From assembly GCA_002696485.1 (NCBI GenBank), contig NZTP01000053.1, positions 1-58,420 of the forward strand: a DNA stretch of 58,420 nt, in the 5' to 3' direction. Made by a program: the position numbers and the translations under genes. Shown here piece by piece: positions 45,161-52,931 of the stretch (position 1 is the first letter of the stretch; every line of letters starts with the position of its first letter). The stretch is from Altibacter sp. (GTDB taxonomy: Bacteria; Bacteroidota; Bacteroidia; Flavobacteriales; Flavobacteriaceae). Below the pieces are notes generated by a model, which was given only the letters and a program-made list of their open reading frames with translations, ran no database searches and was not told the DNA's origin.

Positions 45161-45193
45161 GAAAAGCCCATCAATGTCATGAACAGGCTTTTC
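45161..45193. terminator. Hairpin GAAAAGCC/GGCTTTTC
   Basis: Perfect 8-bp stem with a 17-nt loop between the DUF1801 start and the small-RNA array. The T-run is inside the stem on both strands, so it may act as a weak bidirectional terminator that stops read-through from the array. Confidence 0.45.
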
Positions 45194-45228
45194 AAATGTT
45201 TTGAATTTGGCTACATTCAAATAACATC

Positions 45229-45300
45229 GTAAAAAAGGGCTACTCAAGATAGAGTAGCCCTTTTTACAATCGCTTTTTTTAACTCCCCAATTAATTAAGC
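45229..45300 (-). ncRNA. Small RNA-like unit 1
   Basis: Minus-strand unit. Predicted start near 45300; conserved element TTAATTGGGGAGTTAA (45279-45294), which folds as UUAAU/GUUAA with loop UGGGGA; then a terminator GGGCTACTC/GAGTAGCCC with T-run (45231-45265). The flanks CGATTGTAAAAA and TTTTTTACGAT extend the stem. No open frame of note. Same layout as units 2 and 3. Confidence 0.6.
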
Positions 45301-45304
45301 TATA

Positions 45305-45335
45305 CAAAGATGGGAATTAGATGAAGGGCACACAA
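45305..45335 (-). promoter_or_regulatory. Promoter of unit 1
   Basis: Minus-strand TTG (45333-45335), 20-bp spacer, CATCTTTG (45305-45312). A GG-T5-CC dyad (acAGGGTTTTTCC on the plus strand, 45356-45369) lies 21 bp further upstream. Confidence 0.65.
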
Positions 45336-45387
45336 GAGGGTTAAGACCCTTTTTAAACAGGGTTTTTCCCCTTTATTCAGTATGTAT

Positions 45388-45508
45388 CGTAAAAAAAAAG
45401 TTGCTCAGACGAGCAACTTTTTACAATCGTATTTTATTAACTCCCCAATTAATGCAATAACGATTCTTTACGCAAATACTATGGTTAGATAGATTGGTCT
45501 CTAATGAA
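45388..45508 (-). ncRNA. Small RNA-like unit 2
   Basis: Minus-strand unit, longest of the three (about 120 nt). Conserved element TTAATTGGGGAGTTAA at 45437-45452, then CGATTGTAAAAA and a terminator GTTGCTC/GAGCAAC with a run of nine T (45391-45425). About 50 nt of unrelated leader precede the conserved element. No open frame shared with the other units. Confidence 0.6.
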
Positions 45509-45511
45509 AAT

Positions 45512-45543
45512 CAAAGATGCAACGAAAATGAGATATGAGGCAA
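45512..45543 (-). promoter_or_regulatory. Promoter of unit 2
   Basis: Minus-strand TTG (45541-45543), 21-bp spacer, CATCTTTG (45512-45519). Two GG-N-TTTTT-CC dyads lie next to it and upstream: AACAGGGTTTTTCC (45542-45555, overlapping the TTG) and AAGGATTTTTCC (45567-45578). Confidence 0.6.
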
Positions 45544-45595
45544 CAGGGTTTTTCCTGTTTTCTACTAAGGATTTTTCCTTTTTACGAGCAAGTGA

Positions 45596-45669
45596 AATAA
45601 AAAAAGGCTGCCTTAACAGCACAGCCCTCTTTCATAGTTGCTATTATTAACTCCTCAATTAATTAAGCT
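45596..45669 (-). ncRNA. Small RNA-like unit 3
   Basis: Minus-strand unit. Conserved element TTAATTGAGGAGTTAA (45647-45662; one base differs from units 1 and 2 and lies in the loop), then a terminator GGCTG/CAGCC with T-run (45598-45630). A 17-codon frame exists here only, so it is probably chance. Confidence 0.58.
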
Positions 45670-45672
45670 TTA

Positions 45673-45703
45673 CAAAGATGCAAATTGACCACGGACAACA
45701 CAA
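45673..45703 (-). promoter_or_regulatory. Promoter of unit 3
   Basis: Minus-strand TTG (45701-45703), 20-bp spacer, CATCTTTG (45673-45680), the same box as units 1 and 2. AACAGGTTTTCC (45725-45736) lies 22 bp further upstream. Confidence 0.65.
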
Positions 45704-45809
45704 GAGGAAAACCCCCCATTTTTCAACAGGTTTTCCACTAATAATTTCTAAAAACATCCTCATCTAAAAATTAACATAACTTTATTTTGCCAAATCAAAC
45801 AATATACTT

Positions 45810-45828
45810 TACTTTGTTTTTCAAAGTA
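45810..45828. promoter_or_regulatory. Operator-like dyad, copy 1
   Basis: TACTTTG-N5-CAAAGTA followed by CTTTATT and the ATG of the membrane-protein gene (45836). It overlaps the probable promoter box TTACTTTG, which has TTG 19 bp upstream (45787-45789). An almost identical site precedes the Coq4-like gene. Likely bound by the winged-helix protein encoded at 46446. Confidence 0.65.
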
Positions 45829-45835
45829 CTTTATT

Positions 45836-46444
45836 ATGAGTGAGCAGGATTATCTAAAAGACATCTCCGAGATCAAGGATCTCATGAACCGTTCGTCCCG
45901 ATTTATTTCACTTAGCGGTCTATCGGGTATCTTCGCCGGCCTGTATGCCATTACGGGTGCCATTATCGCCTATGTGTTTATCTTTCCTGAACCCGGAGAA
46001 CACTTGTATCTTCATAGTATCGATTTTAAACTACTACTAGTACTACTGGCATCTGTAGCTATTTTGAGTATCGTTACGGCTTACCTGCTTACTTCGCGAA
46101 AGGCCAAAAGAGAAAAGGTTAAGGTTTGGGATGCCACTACACGCAGACTCTTGCTCAACTTTCTAATACCATTGGTCACCGGGGGTATATACATATTGAT
46201 AAAATTGAACAGTCAGCACTATGGACTTACTGCCGCGCTCATGCTCATCTTCTACGGACTCGCCTTGGTGAATGCGTCAAAATACACCATTGGAAATGTA
46301 AAGTATTTAGGATATGCCCAAATCGTGCTTGGGCTAATTTGTGCGGCACTTCCGGGCTATGGCTTTTGGTTCTGGCTATTGGGATTTGGTGTATTTCACA
46401 TTATCTACGGAAGCATAATGTATCTGCAAGAAAAAAAGAGATAA
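45836..46444 (+). CDS. Six-helix integral membrane protein of the creD cluster
   Basis: 202 residues, about six membrane helices (for example GIFAGLYAITGAIIAYVFIF, LLLVLLASVAILSIVTAYLL, YGFWFWLLGFGVFHIIYGSI). The N-terminus EQDYLKDISEIKDLMNRSSRFISLSG is typical of proteins encoded just before HTH_34 regulators and creD in Flavobacteriia. Function unknown; a sensor or modulator for the regulator is an inference. Stop and the next GTG start are 1 bp apart. Confidence 0.75.
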   Translation: MSEQDYLKDISEIKDLMNRSSRFISLSGLSGIFAGLYAITGAIIAYVFIFPEPGEHLYLHSIDFKLLLVLLASVAILSIVTAYLLTSRKAKREKVKVWDATTRRLLLNFLIPLVTGGIYILIKLNSQHYGLTAALMLIFYGLALVNASKYTIGNVKYLGYAQIVLGLICAALPGYGFWFWLLGFGVFHIIYGSIMYLQEKKR

Positions 46445-46445
46445 G

Positions 46446-46736
46446 GTGGGAATTATCGATAACATCAATAAACTGTTTGATCATAGAATCCGTCTCGGGA
46501 TCATGTCCATCCTTATGGTAAATGAAGATGCCGATTTTAATAGATTGAAGGAACTATTGGATCTCACCGACGGGAATCTGGCAAGTCATATTAAGGCGTT
46601 GGAACAAGCCGCATATATCTTGGTCGAGAAACAATTCGTAGGTAGAAAACCAAATACTCGTTATCGTGCAACTCCCTTGGGAAAAGCTGAATTTAAAAAG
46701 CATATTGAAGCGCTTGAAAAATTGATCAAGAAATAA
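46446..46736 (+). CDS. Winged-helix transcriptional regulator (HTH_34 type)
   Basis: 96 residues starting at GTG: HRIRLGIMSILMVNEDADFNRLKELLDLTDGNLASHIKALE is the winged-helix domain, with wing KQFVGRKPNTRYRATPLGKAEF. Such MarR/ArsR-like proteins bind dyad operators as dimers. The two TACTTTG-N5-CAAAGTA sites at the starts of this cluster's two transcription units make autoregulation and control of the Coq4-like and creD genes likely. The inducer is unknown. Confidence 0.85.
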   Translation: MGIIDNINKLFDHRIRLGIMSILMVNEDADFNRLKELLDLTDGNLASHIKALEQAAYILVEKQFVGRKPNTRYRATPLGKAEFKKHIEALEKLIKK

Positions 46737-46755
46737 TCAAAAAAATTTATTTATT

Positions 46756-46774
46756 TACTTTGAATTACAAAGTA
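46756..46774. promoter_or_regulatory. Operator-like dyad, copy 2
   Basis: TACTTTG-AATTA-CAAAGTA, followed by CTTTATG, where the ATG of the Coq4-like gene begins 4 bp downstream. The dyad and its 3' flank match copy 1 (45810-45828). It overlaps the promoter box TTACTTTG (46755-46762), so binding would block transcription. Confidence 0.65.
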
Positions 46775-46778
46775 CTTT

Positions 46779-47306
46779 ATGAAAAAACAAAGAAAAAAAT
46801 TAATCCATTGGTTGTTTAAAAAGACCCAGCTGCTCTATTGCCGCTTTAAAAAGAAAGCACCATGGAATATTACAACCCTACAGTTGTTACAACTGCCCAC
46901 AACAACATTTGGGCACCATTTAGGCAGCTTTTTATTTAAAAATGGTTTTGAATTGCTCCCTAAAGTAGAACGTCATGATGCCTATCACGTACTTACGGGC
47001 TATAGTACGCGTGTAGAAGATGAGATCGCGTTGCAATTTCTTTGCTTCGGAAACGGGAAACGAACGCCCTACTTACTTGGTGTTCTCATAGTAGGCTCGC
47101 TCCTACTTCCCGAATATGCCGGCTATTATCGTGACTCCTTCAGAATAGGTAAACAGCTTAACCCTTTTCATCACTACGACTACAAATTGCTTCTGAAGCA
47201 ATCCTTTACCGACTTTAAAAATTCGATTTTTTCAGAAGAACAACGTCAAAAATTAGAACTATTACAAAAAAGGCACACATACATTCATTTATCTAACACT
47301 CATTAA
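46779..47306 (+). CDS. Coq4-like protein
   Basis: 175 residues. RHDAYHVLTGYSTRVEDE contains HDxxH-x11-E, the metal-binding signature of Coq4, the ubiquinone-biosynthesis protein that handles the C1 position of the quinone ring. The helical remainder (FLCFGNGKRTPYLLGVLIVGSLL) also fits. Bacteroidota normally make menaquinone, so the role here must differ or be unknown. It has its own operator and is followed 2 bp later by creD. Confidence 0.75.
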   Translation: MKKQRKKLIHWLFKKTQLLYCRFKKKAPWNITTLQLLQLPTTTFGHHLGSFLFKNGFELLPKVERHDAYHVLTGYSTRVEDEIALQFLCFGNGKRTPYLLGVLIVGSLLLPEYAGYYRDSFRIGKQLNPFHHYDYKLLLKQSFTDFKNSIFSEEQRQKLELLQKRHTYIHLSNTH

Positions 47307-47308
47307 TT

Positions 47309-48655
47309 ATGGAACAAAAAAGAAATAAATTTGGGAATTGGCTGCGAAACTCCATCACAGCACGCATGCTTATTGTGGGTTTTTTACTGCTTATTCTCCT
47401 TATTCCTCTGGAGTTTGTAAAGTCGCTCATCACCGAACGATCCTTTAGACAATCCGAGGTAGTTAGGGAGATCAATAGCAAATGGGGTAATGAGGTACTG
47501 CTCTCCGGACCGGTACTAAAAATCCCTTACAACACCTATAAGGAAGAGAAAATCTTTATCGAGAAAACAAAGACATACGAAACCAAGACCGAGGTCATTG
47601 TAAAAAATGCTTATCTACTTCCCGATCTCTTACATATACGCTCTACGGTAGATTCTAAACCACTTAAGAGAGGCATCTATGAATCGGTGGTGTACACAGC
47701 CAATATTTCAGCCAACGGTACTTTCCCGGCCATTGACCTGTCGGCTCAGGATATCGCTAAGGAGGATATTCTCTGGGAGAAGATCACAGTAATCCTTCGC
47801 AGTTCAAACCTTAACGGTATTAGAAGCGGTTTGGAGGTACAACTGGGAGCAGAAACTGTAGCAATGAGTCCGCGATACGACCAACACTACCTCAACACTA
47901 TACAAAGTGATCCTTTAAAAACACTTACAGTAGAAAGTGCAGAACCGGTGTCTTTTTCTTTCGACCTGAAGATCAATGGAAGTGAAAGTCTCAAGTTCAT
48001 TCCCGTGGGAAAAAAAACCACTGTAAGGATGGATTCCGATTGGCATTCTCCTAGTTTTGACGGTAAGTACTTGCCGGATGATGGCACTAAAGAAATTTCG
48101 AAATCAGGGTTTTATGCCGATTGGCAGGTGTTTCAGATCAATCGCCAATTCGAACAGGAATTCTATAACGGTATGCCGGACCTTTCAGAATTTGGGTTTG
48201 GCACCAACTTTATCATTCCTGTTGATGAATATCAAAAAAGTGAACGAACCGCAAAGTATGGGTTTATGGTTATTGGACTCACCCTGCTTGTCTTTTTGTT
48301 GATCCAAATTGTAAGTAAGATCTACATTCATCCGTTTCAATATGTGATGATCGGGCTGGCCTTGGTGATGTTCTACACCTTGCTTATTTCCATTTCGGAA
48401 CACAGTAGTTTTTTAAAGGCATACGCCATTGCAGGTGCTTCGGTATTGGGACTCATTACCCTGTATTCCCGGGCGATTCTAAGCGGTTTTAAATTTCCAT
48501 TGCTAATTTGCGTCTCTCTGGCATCGCTGTATGGGTTTATTTATGTGATCATACAGTTGGAAAGCTATGCGTTGTTGGTAGGAAGTATTGGCTTGTTTGT
48601 GATCTTAGCCATAATCATGTTCGCCTCCCGAAAAATTGATTGGGGAAACGACTAA
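47309..48655 (+). CDS. creD: Cell envelope integrity protein CreD
   Basis: Inner-membrane protein of 448 residues: one N-terminal helix (RMLIVGFLLLILLIPLEFVK), a large periplasmic domain (about 45-310) containing DLSAQDIAKEDILWEKI and SFDLKINGSESLKFIPVG, and a C-terminal block of about five helices. CreD responds to the CreBC system and beta-lactam stress in proteobacteria. In Bacteroidota it is found next to HTH_34 regulators as here. Probably cotranscribed with the Coq4-like gene; a terminator follows at 48667. Confidence 0.88.
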   Translation: MEQKRNKFGNWLRNSITARMLIVGFLLLILLIPLEFVKSLITERSFRQSEVVREINSKWGNEVLLSGPVLKIPYNTYKEEKIFIEKTKTYETKTEVIVKNAYLLPDLLHIRSTVDSKPLKRGIYESVVYTANISANGTFPAIDLSAQDIAKEDILWEKITVILRSSNLNGIRSGLEVQLGAETVAMSPRYDQHYLNTIQSDPLKTLTVESAEPVSFSFDLKINGSESLKFIPVGKKTTVRMDSDWHSPSFDGKYLPDDGTKEISKSGFYADWQVFQINRQFEQEFYNGMPDLSEFGFGTNFIIPVDEYQKSERTAKYGFMVIGLTLLVFLLIQIVSKIYIHPFQYVMIGLALVMFYTLLISISEHSSFLKAYAIAGASVLGLITLYSRAILSGFKFPLLICVSLASLYGFIYVIIQLESYALLVGSIGLFVILAIIMFASRKIDWGND

Positions 48656-48666
48656 GCTAGAAATTG

Positions 48667-48708
48667 GAAGCACGAAATTTTCAACGTAGTTTCGTGCTTC
48701 TATTTTTT
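48667..48708 (+). terminator. Terminator of the creD operon
   Basis: GAAGCACGAAA/TTTCGTGCTTC stem with T-rich tail, 12 bp past the creD stop codon. Confidence 0.85.
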
Positions 48709-48743
48709 GATTTTCAATGTTACCTTGAACTTTTAATGGATCC

Positions 48744-49115
48744 ATGACCTTCAGTAAAAAATATCTGGTGCTTTTCTTATCCCTTTTAGCTGTTGAGATC
48801 TGCATCGCTGTATTCACTTTTCATTGGTTTATACGTGGTTTTCTAGGTGATGTTTTGGTGATCCTACTTATCTATTGTTTTGTACGGATCTTTCTCAAAG
48901 GTTCTGCTTTCAAGATTGCTTTGACTACGCTTGTATTCGCAATAGGTGTGGAACTATTGCAATGGATCGATTTCACAGAAAAATTAAACATAACATCTCC
49001 GGTATTTAAAACGATGCTTGGATCGGTCTTCGATCCATGGGATATACTGGCTTATCTACTGGGTTTTTTTATCGTTGTTATTTCTGAAAAAAGTTTTTTG
49101 AAATTTACGAAATAA
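48744..49115 (+). CDS. DUF2809 membrane protein
   Basis: 123 residues, four hydrophobic helices, with FHWFIRGFLGDVLVILLIYCF and GVELLQWIDFTEKL, the pattern of DUF2809. The C-terminus includes SVFDPWDILAYLLGF. VanZ-like architecture is related. Function unknown. Independent of the creD operon because of the intervening terminator. Confidence 0.8.
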   Translation: MTFSKKYLVLFLSLLAVEICIAVFTFHWFIRGFLGDVLVILLIYCFVRIFLKGSAFKIALTTLVFAIGVELLQWIDFTEKLNITSPVFKTMLGSVFDPWDILAYLLGFFIVVISEKSFLKFTK

Positions 49116-49157
49116 CAGTATTTTGCAGTCTCCCCTGTTTGATTATTGATAAATCCT

Positions 49158-51131
49158 ATGATGCCTCTTAAAAATTCTTTTGTTCTATCCTTCGTACTTA
49201 TTATAACTTTTTCTATAACCGCACAAGAGCGAAAAAAAGGATTTTTCGGCCAACCCACAGCTCAAGAGCATGCCATGCTTACCTATGACAAAGATCCCGA
49301 AGCAACAGCAGTTATCTTATTTGAAAGTGGAAAGAACTCATTTGAAATGGTGGACAATAGACTCACCCTTATCAAGGAAGTGTACCGAAAAATAAAGGTG
49401 TTAAATGCACAAAAGTTTGATGGCGCAACCATAGAAATACCATGGTATGCCAATAAATCCTCTAAGGAGCGGGTTCGAAAGTTAAAGGTAATGACTCACA
49501 ATGGAGGACTACAGCGTTTTGTAAGTGAGGATAAAATATTCGAATCTGACCTTAATGAAAATTGGAATGTGACAAAATTCACCTTCCCCGATGTAAAAGA
49601 CGGTAGCATCCTTGAGTATTCCTATAGAATTGAATCTCCATTTTTTTGGGGTTTTGGTGGATGGGATTTTCAAGAGGACCTTCCAAAGATCTATAGTGAA
49701 TTTGAGTCTTCAATACCCGGAAATTTGGTTTACAAGCGTTCCTTATTCGGAACACAAGAACTCTCCTTGAACGATGTAAAAGTTAAAAAAAATTGCCTAG
49801 ACGTTCGCGGCACAGAACAAGCGGCTGCTTGTGAAGTATCTGTCTATGCCATGAAGGATATCCCCGCTCTTATAGAGGAGTCTTATATGTTGTCCTCAGA
49901 CAATTACAGGTCTCGCTTAGAATATGAATTACAGGAAATAACGGATTTCTACGGTGATACTTCCTATTACACCAAGACCTGGGACGATGTAGACAATGAG
50001 TTTAAGACAGAGAAAGATATGGGTAGACAGTTGCGATATGAAAATTATTTTCAGCAAGCTCTCCCCCAACAATTATTGGGAATCCCCGATGCGTTTGAAA
50101 GAGCAAAGGCTATTTATTATCACATTCAAGATCACTTTACTTGGAATAACAAATACAGGATGTACTCCGATGTTCGGGTTAAAGAAGCATACGAAGAACA
50201 AAAAGGAAACAATAGCGAGATTAACCTTGCCTTAATCAACGCGCTAAATGCGGCTCAGCTAAATGCAAAGATCCTACTAAGTGCTACCCGGGATACCAAG
50301 GCTCCAAATCCTTTATATCCGGTACTTACAGATTTTAATTATGTAATGGCGTATGTGAAAATTGGAGAAGTGGAATACATATTAGATGCCACCGACAAAG
50401 ACTTGAAGTTTGGAATCGTTCCTTTTAGAGCTCTTAATGACAAAGGAAGGGTGATGGATTTTGAGAATGGAAGTTTTTGGAAATCTATCGACCCTGAGCC
50501 AAAAAACTTACTGTATATTAAAGCACAGGTTTTGGTCTCTGCCGAAAATGAAGTGGTTGCCACCGTAACCGAAACCCATACAGGTTACTCTGAAATCTTT
50601 GAAAAACAAAAGTTACATAAAGGCTCACAAGCGAACTATGTGACCGAAAAAGAATCACAACTAGGAAGCATTGAAATTCGAAATCTCTCTATAAATAACG
50701 AAAAGAATCCTACTAAAGATCTTACTTTAGAATATGCCGTGACCTATGAACCCGAAATAGTTGGTGATCAAATTTACATAGACCCATTCTTTCTTCAGCC
50801 TGAGTTTAAAATAAACCCTTTTTTAGCAGAAAATCGTAGCTTTCCTATTGATTTTGGCTATCCTAGAAGCATTCATTATGCCTTGGCGATCACAATAGAA
50901 AAGGGTTTTAAAATAGAACGACTTCCGGAGAATAAAAGTTTCAAACTCCCTGAAGACATAGGGAACGGTACAATGCTTTTTTCTCAAAACGATAATACAG
51001 TGTACCTTCGTTTTACATTTGCCGTTAATCACCAAAGTTTCATCACTGAAGCATACCCCATTTTAAAGGAGTTTTTTGGGAACGTCGTAAACCTCCAAAC
51101 AAATAGTTTTATCGTGCTTAGCAAACGCTAA
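49158..51131 (+). CDS. DUF3857 protein with degenerate transglutaminase domain
   Basis: About 657 residues with signal peptide (LSFVLIITFSITAQ). The N-terminal part (about 45-230) is DUF3857 (LIKEVYRKIKVLNAQKFDGA, FPDVKDGSILEYSYRIESPF). The middle resembles a transglutaminase core, but the usual Cys is Asn (KGNNSEINLALINAL) and the His position is Asn (DFNYVMAYV), with Asp kept in YILDATDKDL, so it is probably not catalytic. The C-terminus is beta-rich. The start could also be the next ATG 3 bp downstream. Periplasmic, function unknown. Confidence 0.82.
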   Translation: MMPLKNSFVLSFVLIITFSITAQERKKGFFGQPTAQEHAMLTYDKDPEATAVILFESGKNSFEMVDNRLTLIKEVYRKIKVLNAQKFDGATIEIPWYANKSSKERVRKLKVMTHNGGLQRFVSEDKIFESDLNENWNVTKFTFPDVKDGSILEYSYRIESPFFWGFGGWDFQEDLPKIYSEFESSIPGNLVYKRSLFGTQELSLNDVKVKKNCLDVRGTEQAAACEVSVYAMKDIPALIEESYMLSSDNYRSRLEYELQEITDFYGDTSYYTKTWDDVDNEFKTEKDMGRQLRYENYFQQALPQQLLGIPDAFERAKAIYYHIQDHFTWNNKYRMYSDVRVKEAYEEQKGNNSEINLALINALNAAQLNAKILLSATRDTKAPNPLYPVLTDFNYVMAYVKIGEVEYILDATDKDLKFGIVPFRALNDKGRVMDFENGSFWKSIDPEPKNLLYIKAQVLVSAENEVVATVTETHTGYSEIFEKQKLHKGSQANYVTEKESQLGSIEIRNLSINNEKNPTKDLTLEYAVTYEPEIVGDQIYIDPFFLQPEFKINPFLAENRSFPIDFGYPRSIHYALAITIEKGFKIERLPENKSFKLPEDIGNGTMLFSQNDNTVYLRFTFAVNHQSFITEAYPILKEFFGNVVNLQTNSFIVLSKR

Positions 51132-52342
51132 CTCACAGCATCTACATAATCCTGTAAGTAGGCGAATCGTTCGGTTAGTGTTCCTTGCGGGGTGGTCATA
51201 CGAGCACGCTCTAAAATACCTCGAGCATCCCCATTAAAGAAAGCCGGAATGACATGTTCCAAGAACATATCTCCAAATCCCTCACTGGCATCTTTCGGAA
51301 GCTCACAGGGCAAATTATCCACCGCCATCACGGTGATCGCATCAGCTGCATTAAATGTTGTTTCTTTCTCGGTTTGTGGATCGTAACCGTAGAATGGCTC
51401 TGCGATGGTAGAAGCGCGAATGGTACTTGCTACAGGACCATCAATATCACAGGAGATATCGGCTATGAGCCGTATCTTAAAGTCAGGATGTCTTGCGTCT
51501 TCACGTGTAAACAGATATGGAGCTCCATTGCCGTAAAAATGTCCGGCAATGAACATGTCACTTACCTTGGCATACCGCATAAAATCACTTTCATAACCTG
51601 AAGGATCCTTATAGAATTCACTTTTAGATCCTTTTGTTCCGTCGGATCGCTTGTTATATTCCATGACATCAATGAGGCAGTAGACGGGTTCGTCAAAGGA
51701 CTTTGAAAGATATTTTGCATCGCTTACTTCACGTATTTTGAGATGATCCAAGATCTCTTTCGCTCCTTTAGCAACCTTTCCCGTTCCCGACAGAATGATT
51801 TTTAGATTAGGAAGTTGGATGGTATCCAGTGCCGCCTTTACCGCTTCCAAGTCGGGCAGGGTTTCTACTTTGGGAAGTGAGAACAAGCCGTCCCGTAATC
51901 CGAGTGCCCGAAAACCGTTATAGGCTCCTACCAGCCCGGCATAACGCCCAAACCCTATTAGCCGAGCACCTGTCTTTCTTACAATGGTCTCATGATCATA
52001 AAGTTCAATTCTCTTATCCAGTATCGCTTTTAAAAGCTTTCGATTATAGGGTTGTTTTTTTATGGTATGGCTGAAGAAGAAGTATTTTTTATTGGGAATA
52101 AGCGCATCGACAGGGACTTCCTTAACGCCCAACATGACATCTGCTTCGGAAATATCTTCCTTGACCTCGAAACCGGCTTTACGATAGGCTTCGTCAGGAA
52201 AAATGCGAACCTCTGAAGCTTCAACAATGAGTTTAGCGTCTGGAAATTCCTGTATGACTTCCTGACTCTTTTGGGGTGAAAAAACGACACGCCTGTCAGG
52301 CGGATTCTTTCGTTCTTTGATGATAGCAAAGGTTATAGGCAT
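51128..52342 (-). CDS. Alanine dehydrogenase / LOR-SDH-like NAD(P) oxidoreductase
   Basis: About 404 residues starting MPITFAIIKERKNPPDRRV, the N-terminal substrate domain of the alanine dehydrogenase/lysine-oxoglutarate reductase family (AlaDh_PNT_N). A Rossmann-type segment LKIILSGTGKVAKGAKEIL and C-terminal FFNGDARGILERAR follow. Saccharopine-type lysine metabolism or a related amino acid oxidation is likely. The ATG at 52360 is an alternative start. Its stop overlaps the convergent DUF3857 gene by 4 bp. Confidence 0.82.
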   Translation of the reverse strand: MPITFAIIKERKNPPDRRVVFSPQKSQEVIQEFPDAKLIVEASEVRIFPDEAYRKAGFEVKEDISEADVMLGVKEVPVDALIPNKKYFFFSHTIKKQPYNRKLLKAILDKRIELYDHETIVRKTGARLIGFGRYAGLVGAYNGFRALGLRDGLFSLPKVETLPDLEAVKAALDTIQLPNLKIILSGTGKVAKGAKEILDHLKIREVSDAKYLSKSFDEPVYCLIDVMEYNKRSDGTKGSKSEFYKDPSGYESDFMRYAKVSDMFIAGHFYGNGAPYLFTREDARHPDFKIRLIADISCDIDGPVASTIRASTIAEPFYGYDPQTEKETTFNAADAITVMAVDNLPCELPKDASEGFGDMFLEHVIPAFFNGDARGILERARMTTPQGTLTERFAYLQDYVDAVS

Positions 52343-52374
52343 TTGGAATACTTTTTGCATGTTAAATAGGGTCG

Positions 52375-52402
52375 CAAAGATAGTGATTTTAGTGTATCTT
52401 TG
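52375..52402. promoter_or_regulatory. Back-to-back promoter boxes (CAAAGATA-N12-TATCTTTG)
   Basis: Minus-strand TATCTTTG (52375-52382) faces the LOR-like gene; plus-strand TATCTTTG (52395-52402) faces the dispersed repeat and ssrA. They form an 8-bp inverted repeat with a 12-bp spacer. Neither has a clear TTG at the expected distance. Confidence 0.55.
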
Positions 52403-52415
52403 CCTTCCATTTCGG

Positions 52416-52514
52416 GTAGGGATTGAGGTAAGTTACCCCGCCTTAGCTCGCTTCGGCGGGCAGGCGTGTAACACCGAAAGCCCGGTCGCGTTGCAACAGC
52501 AACGGGAACCCGCC
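52416..52514 (+). repeat. Dispersed structured repeat, copy 3
   Basis: Starts GTAGGGATTGAGG, contains CCCCGCC/GGCGGGC-type stems and ACCGAAAGCCCG (52473-52484), and ends GGGAACCCGCC. It lies directly between the plus-strand TATCTTTG box and ssrA. Its 3' stem-loop (CGTTGC/GCAACG) includes a TTG (52491-52493) that may serve the ssrA promoter. Confidence 0.65.
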
Positions 52515-52534
52515 AAATGATCTTTGAAAAAAAT

Positions 52535-52931
52535 GGGGCCGACTGGTTTTGACAGCGGGTCTAATGGTACTATAAGCATGTCGAGCGCTGGGAAATAGCT
52601 CGTAAATCTCATTTTTCACACTTTTTAAACGGCGAGAATAACTACGCCCTAGCTGCATAATCCGAATTATAGTAGGATAATGCCTCGGTCCGCAAGGCGG
52701 ACAAGCAGGAAGTCACTCGAAGGCCTTGGTTTACGGCGTTCGATCTAGTGGCTTCGTAAAAGTAGACCTAGCTCGCGCAGGGCTTTGATGCGCTTGCGAA
52801 ACTAAAATGAAGCTAAGGGGTGCGTTGGTAGTTTTCGACCGGCAAGCCCACGAAAATCTAAATGAAAACTAAGCATGTAGAAAGTAGTAGTATTGCACGT
52901 TTGGACGAGGGTTCGACTCCCTCCGGCTCCA
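52535..52931 (+). ncRNA. ssrA: Transfer-messenger RNA
   Basis: Rescues stalled ribosomes as tRNA-Ala mimic plus mRNA. The 5' end GGGGCCGACTGGTTTTGACA and 3' end CGGCTCC close the acceptor stem (GGGGCCG/CGGCTCC); the T-arm is GGTTCGACTCC. The tag frame at 52631-52660 reads GENNYALAA and stop TAA, the Bacteroidota type. Discriminator A at 52931; CCA is not encoded. A promoter box GATCTTTG lies at 52519-52526. The 3' end is the attachment site of the element at 52910-58328, and the gene remains intact. Confidence 0.97.

Noticed and set aside
45600-45650. 17-codon open frame in small-RNA unit 3
   Set aside because: It runs through the terminator hairpin and has no counterpart in units 1 and 2, so chance is more likely.
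46126-46521. Overlapping plus-strand frame across the membrane protein and regulator genes
   Set aside because: It lies in another frame of two well-supported genes and has no domain or start signal of its own.
52443-52658. Antisense open frame over ssrA and the repeat
   Set aside because: It overlaps the tmRNA and the structured repeat, has no promoter and no recognisable protein features.
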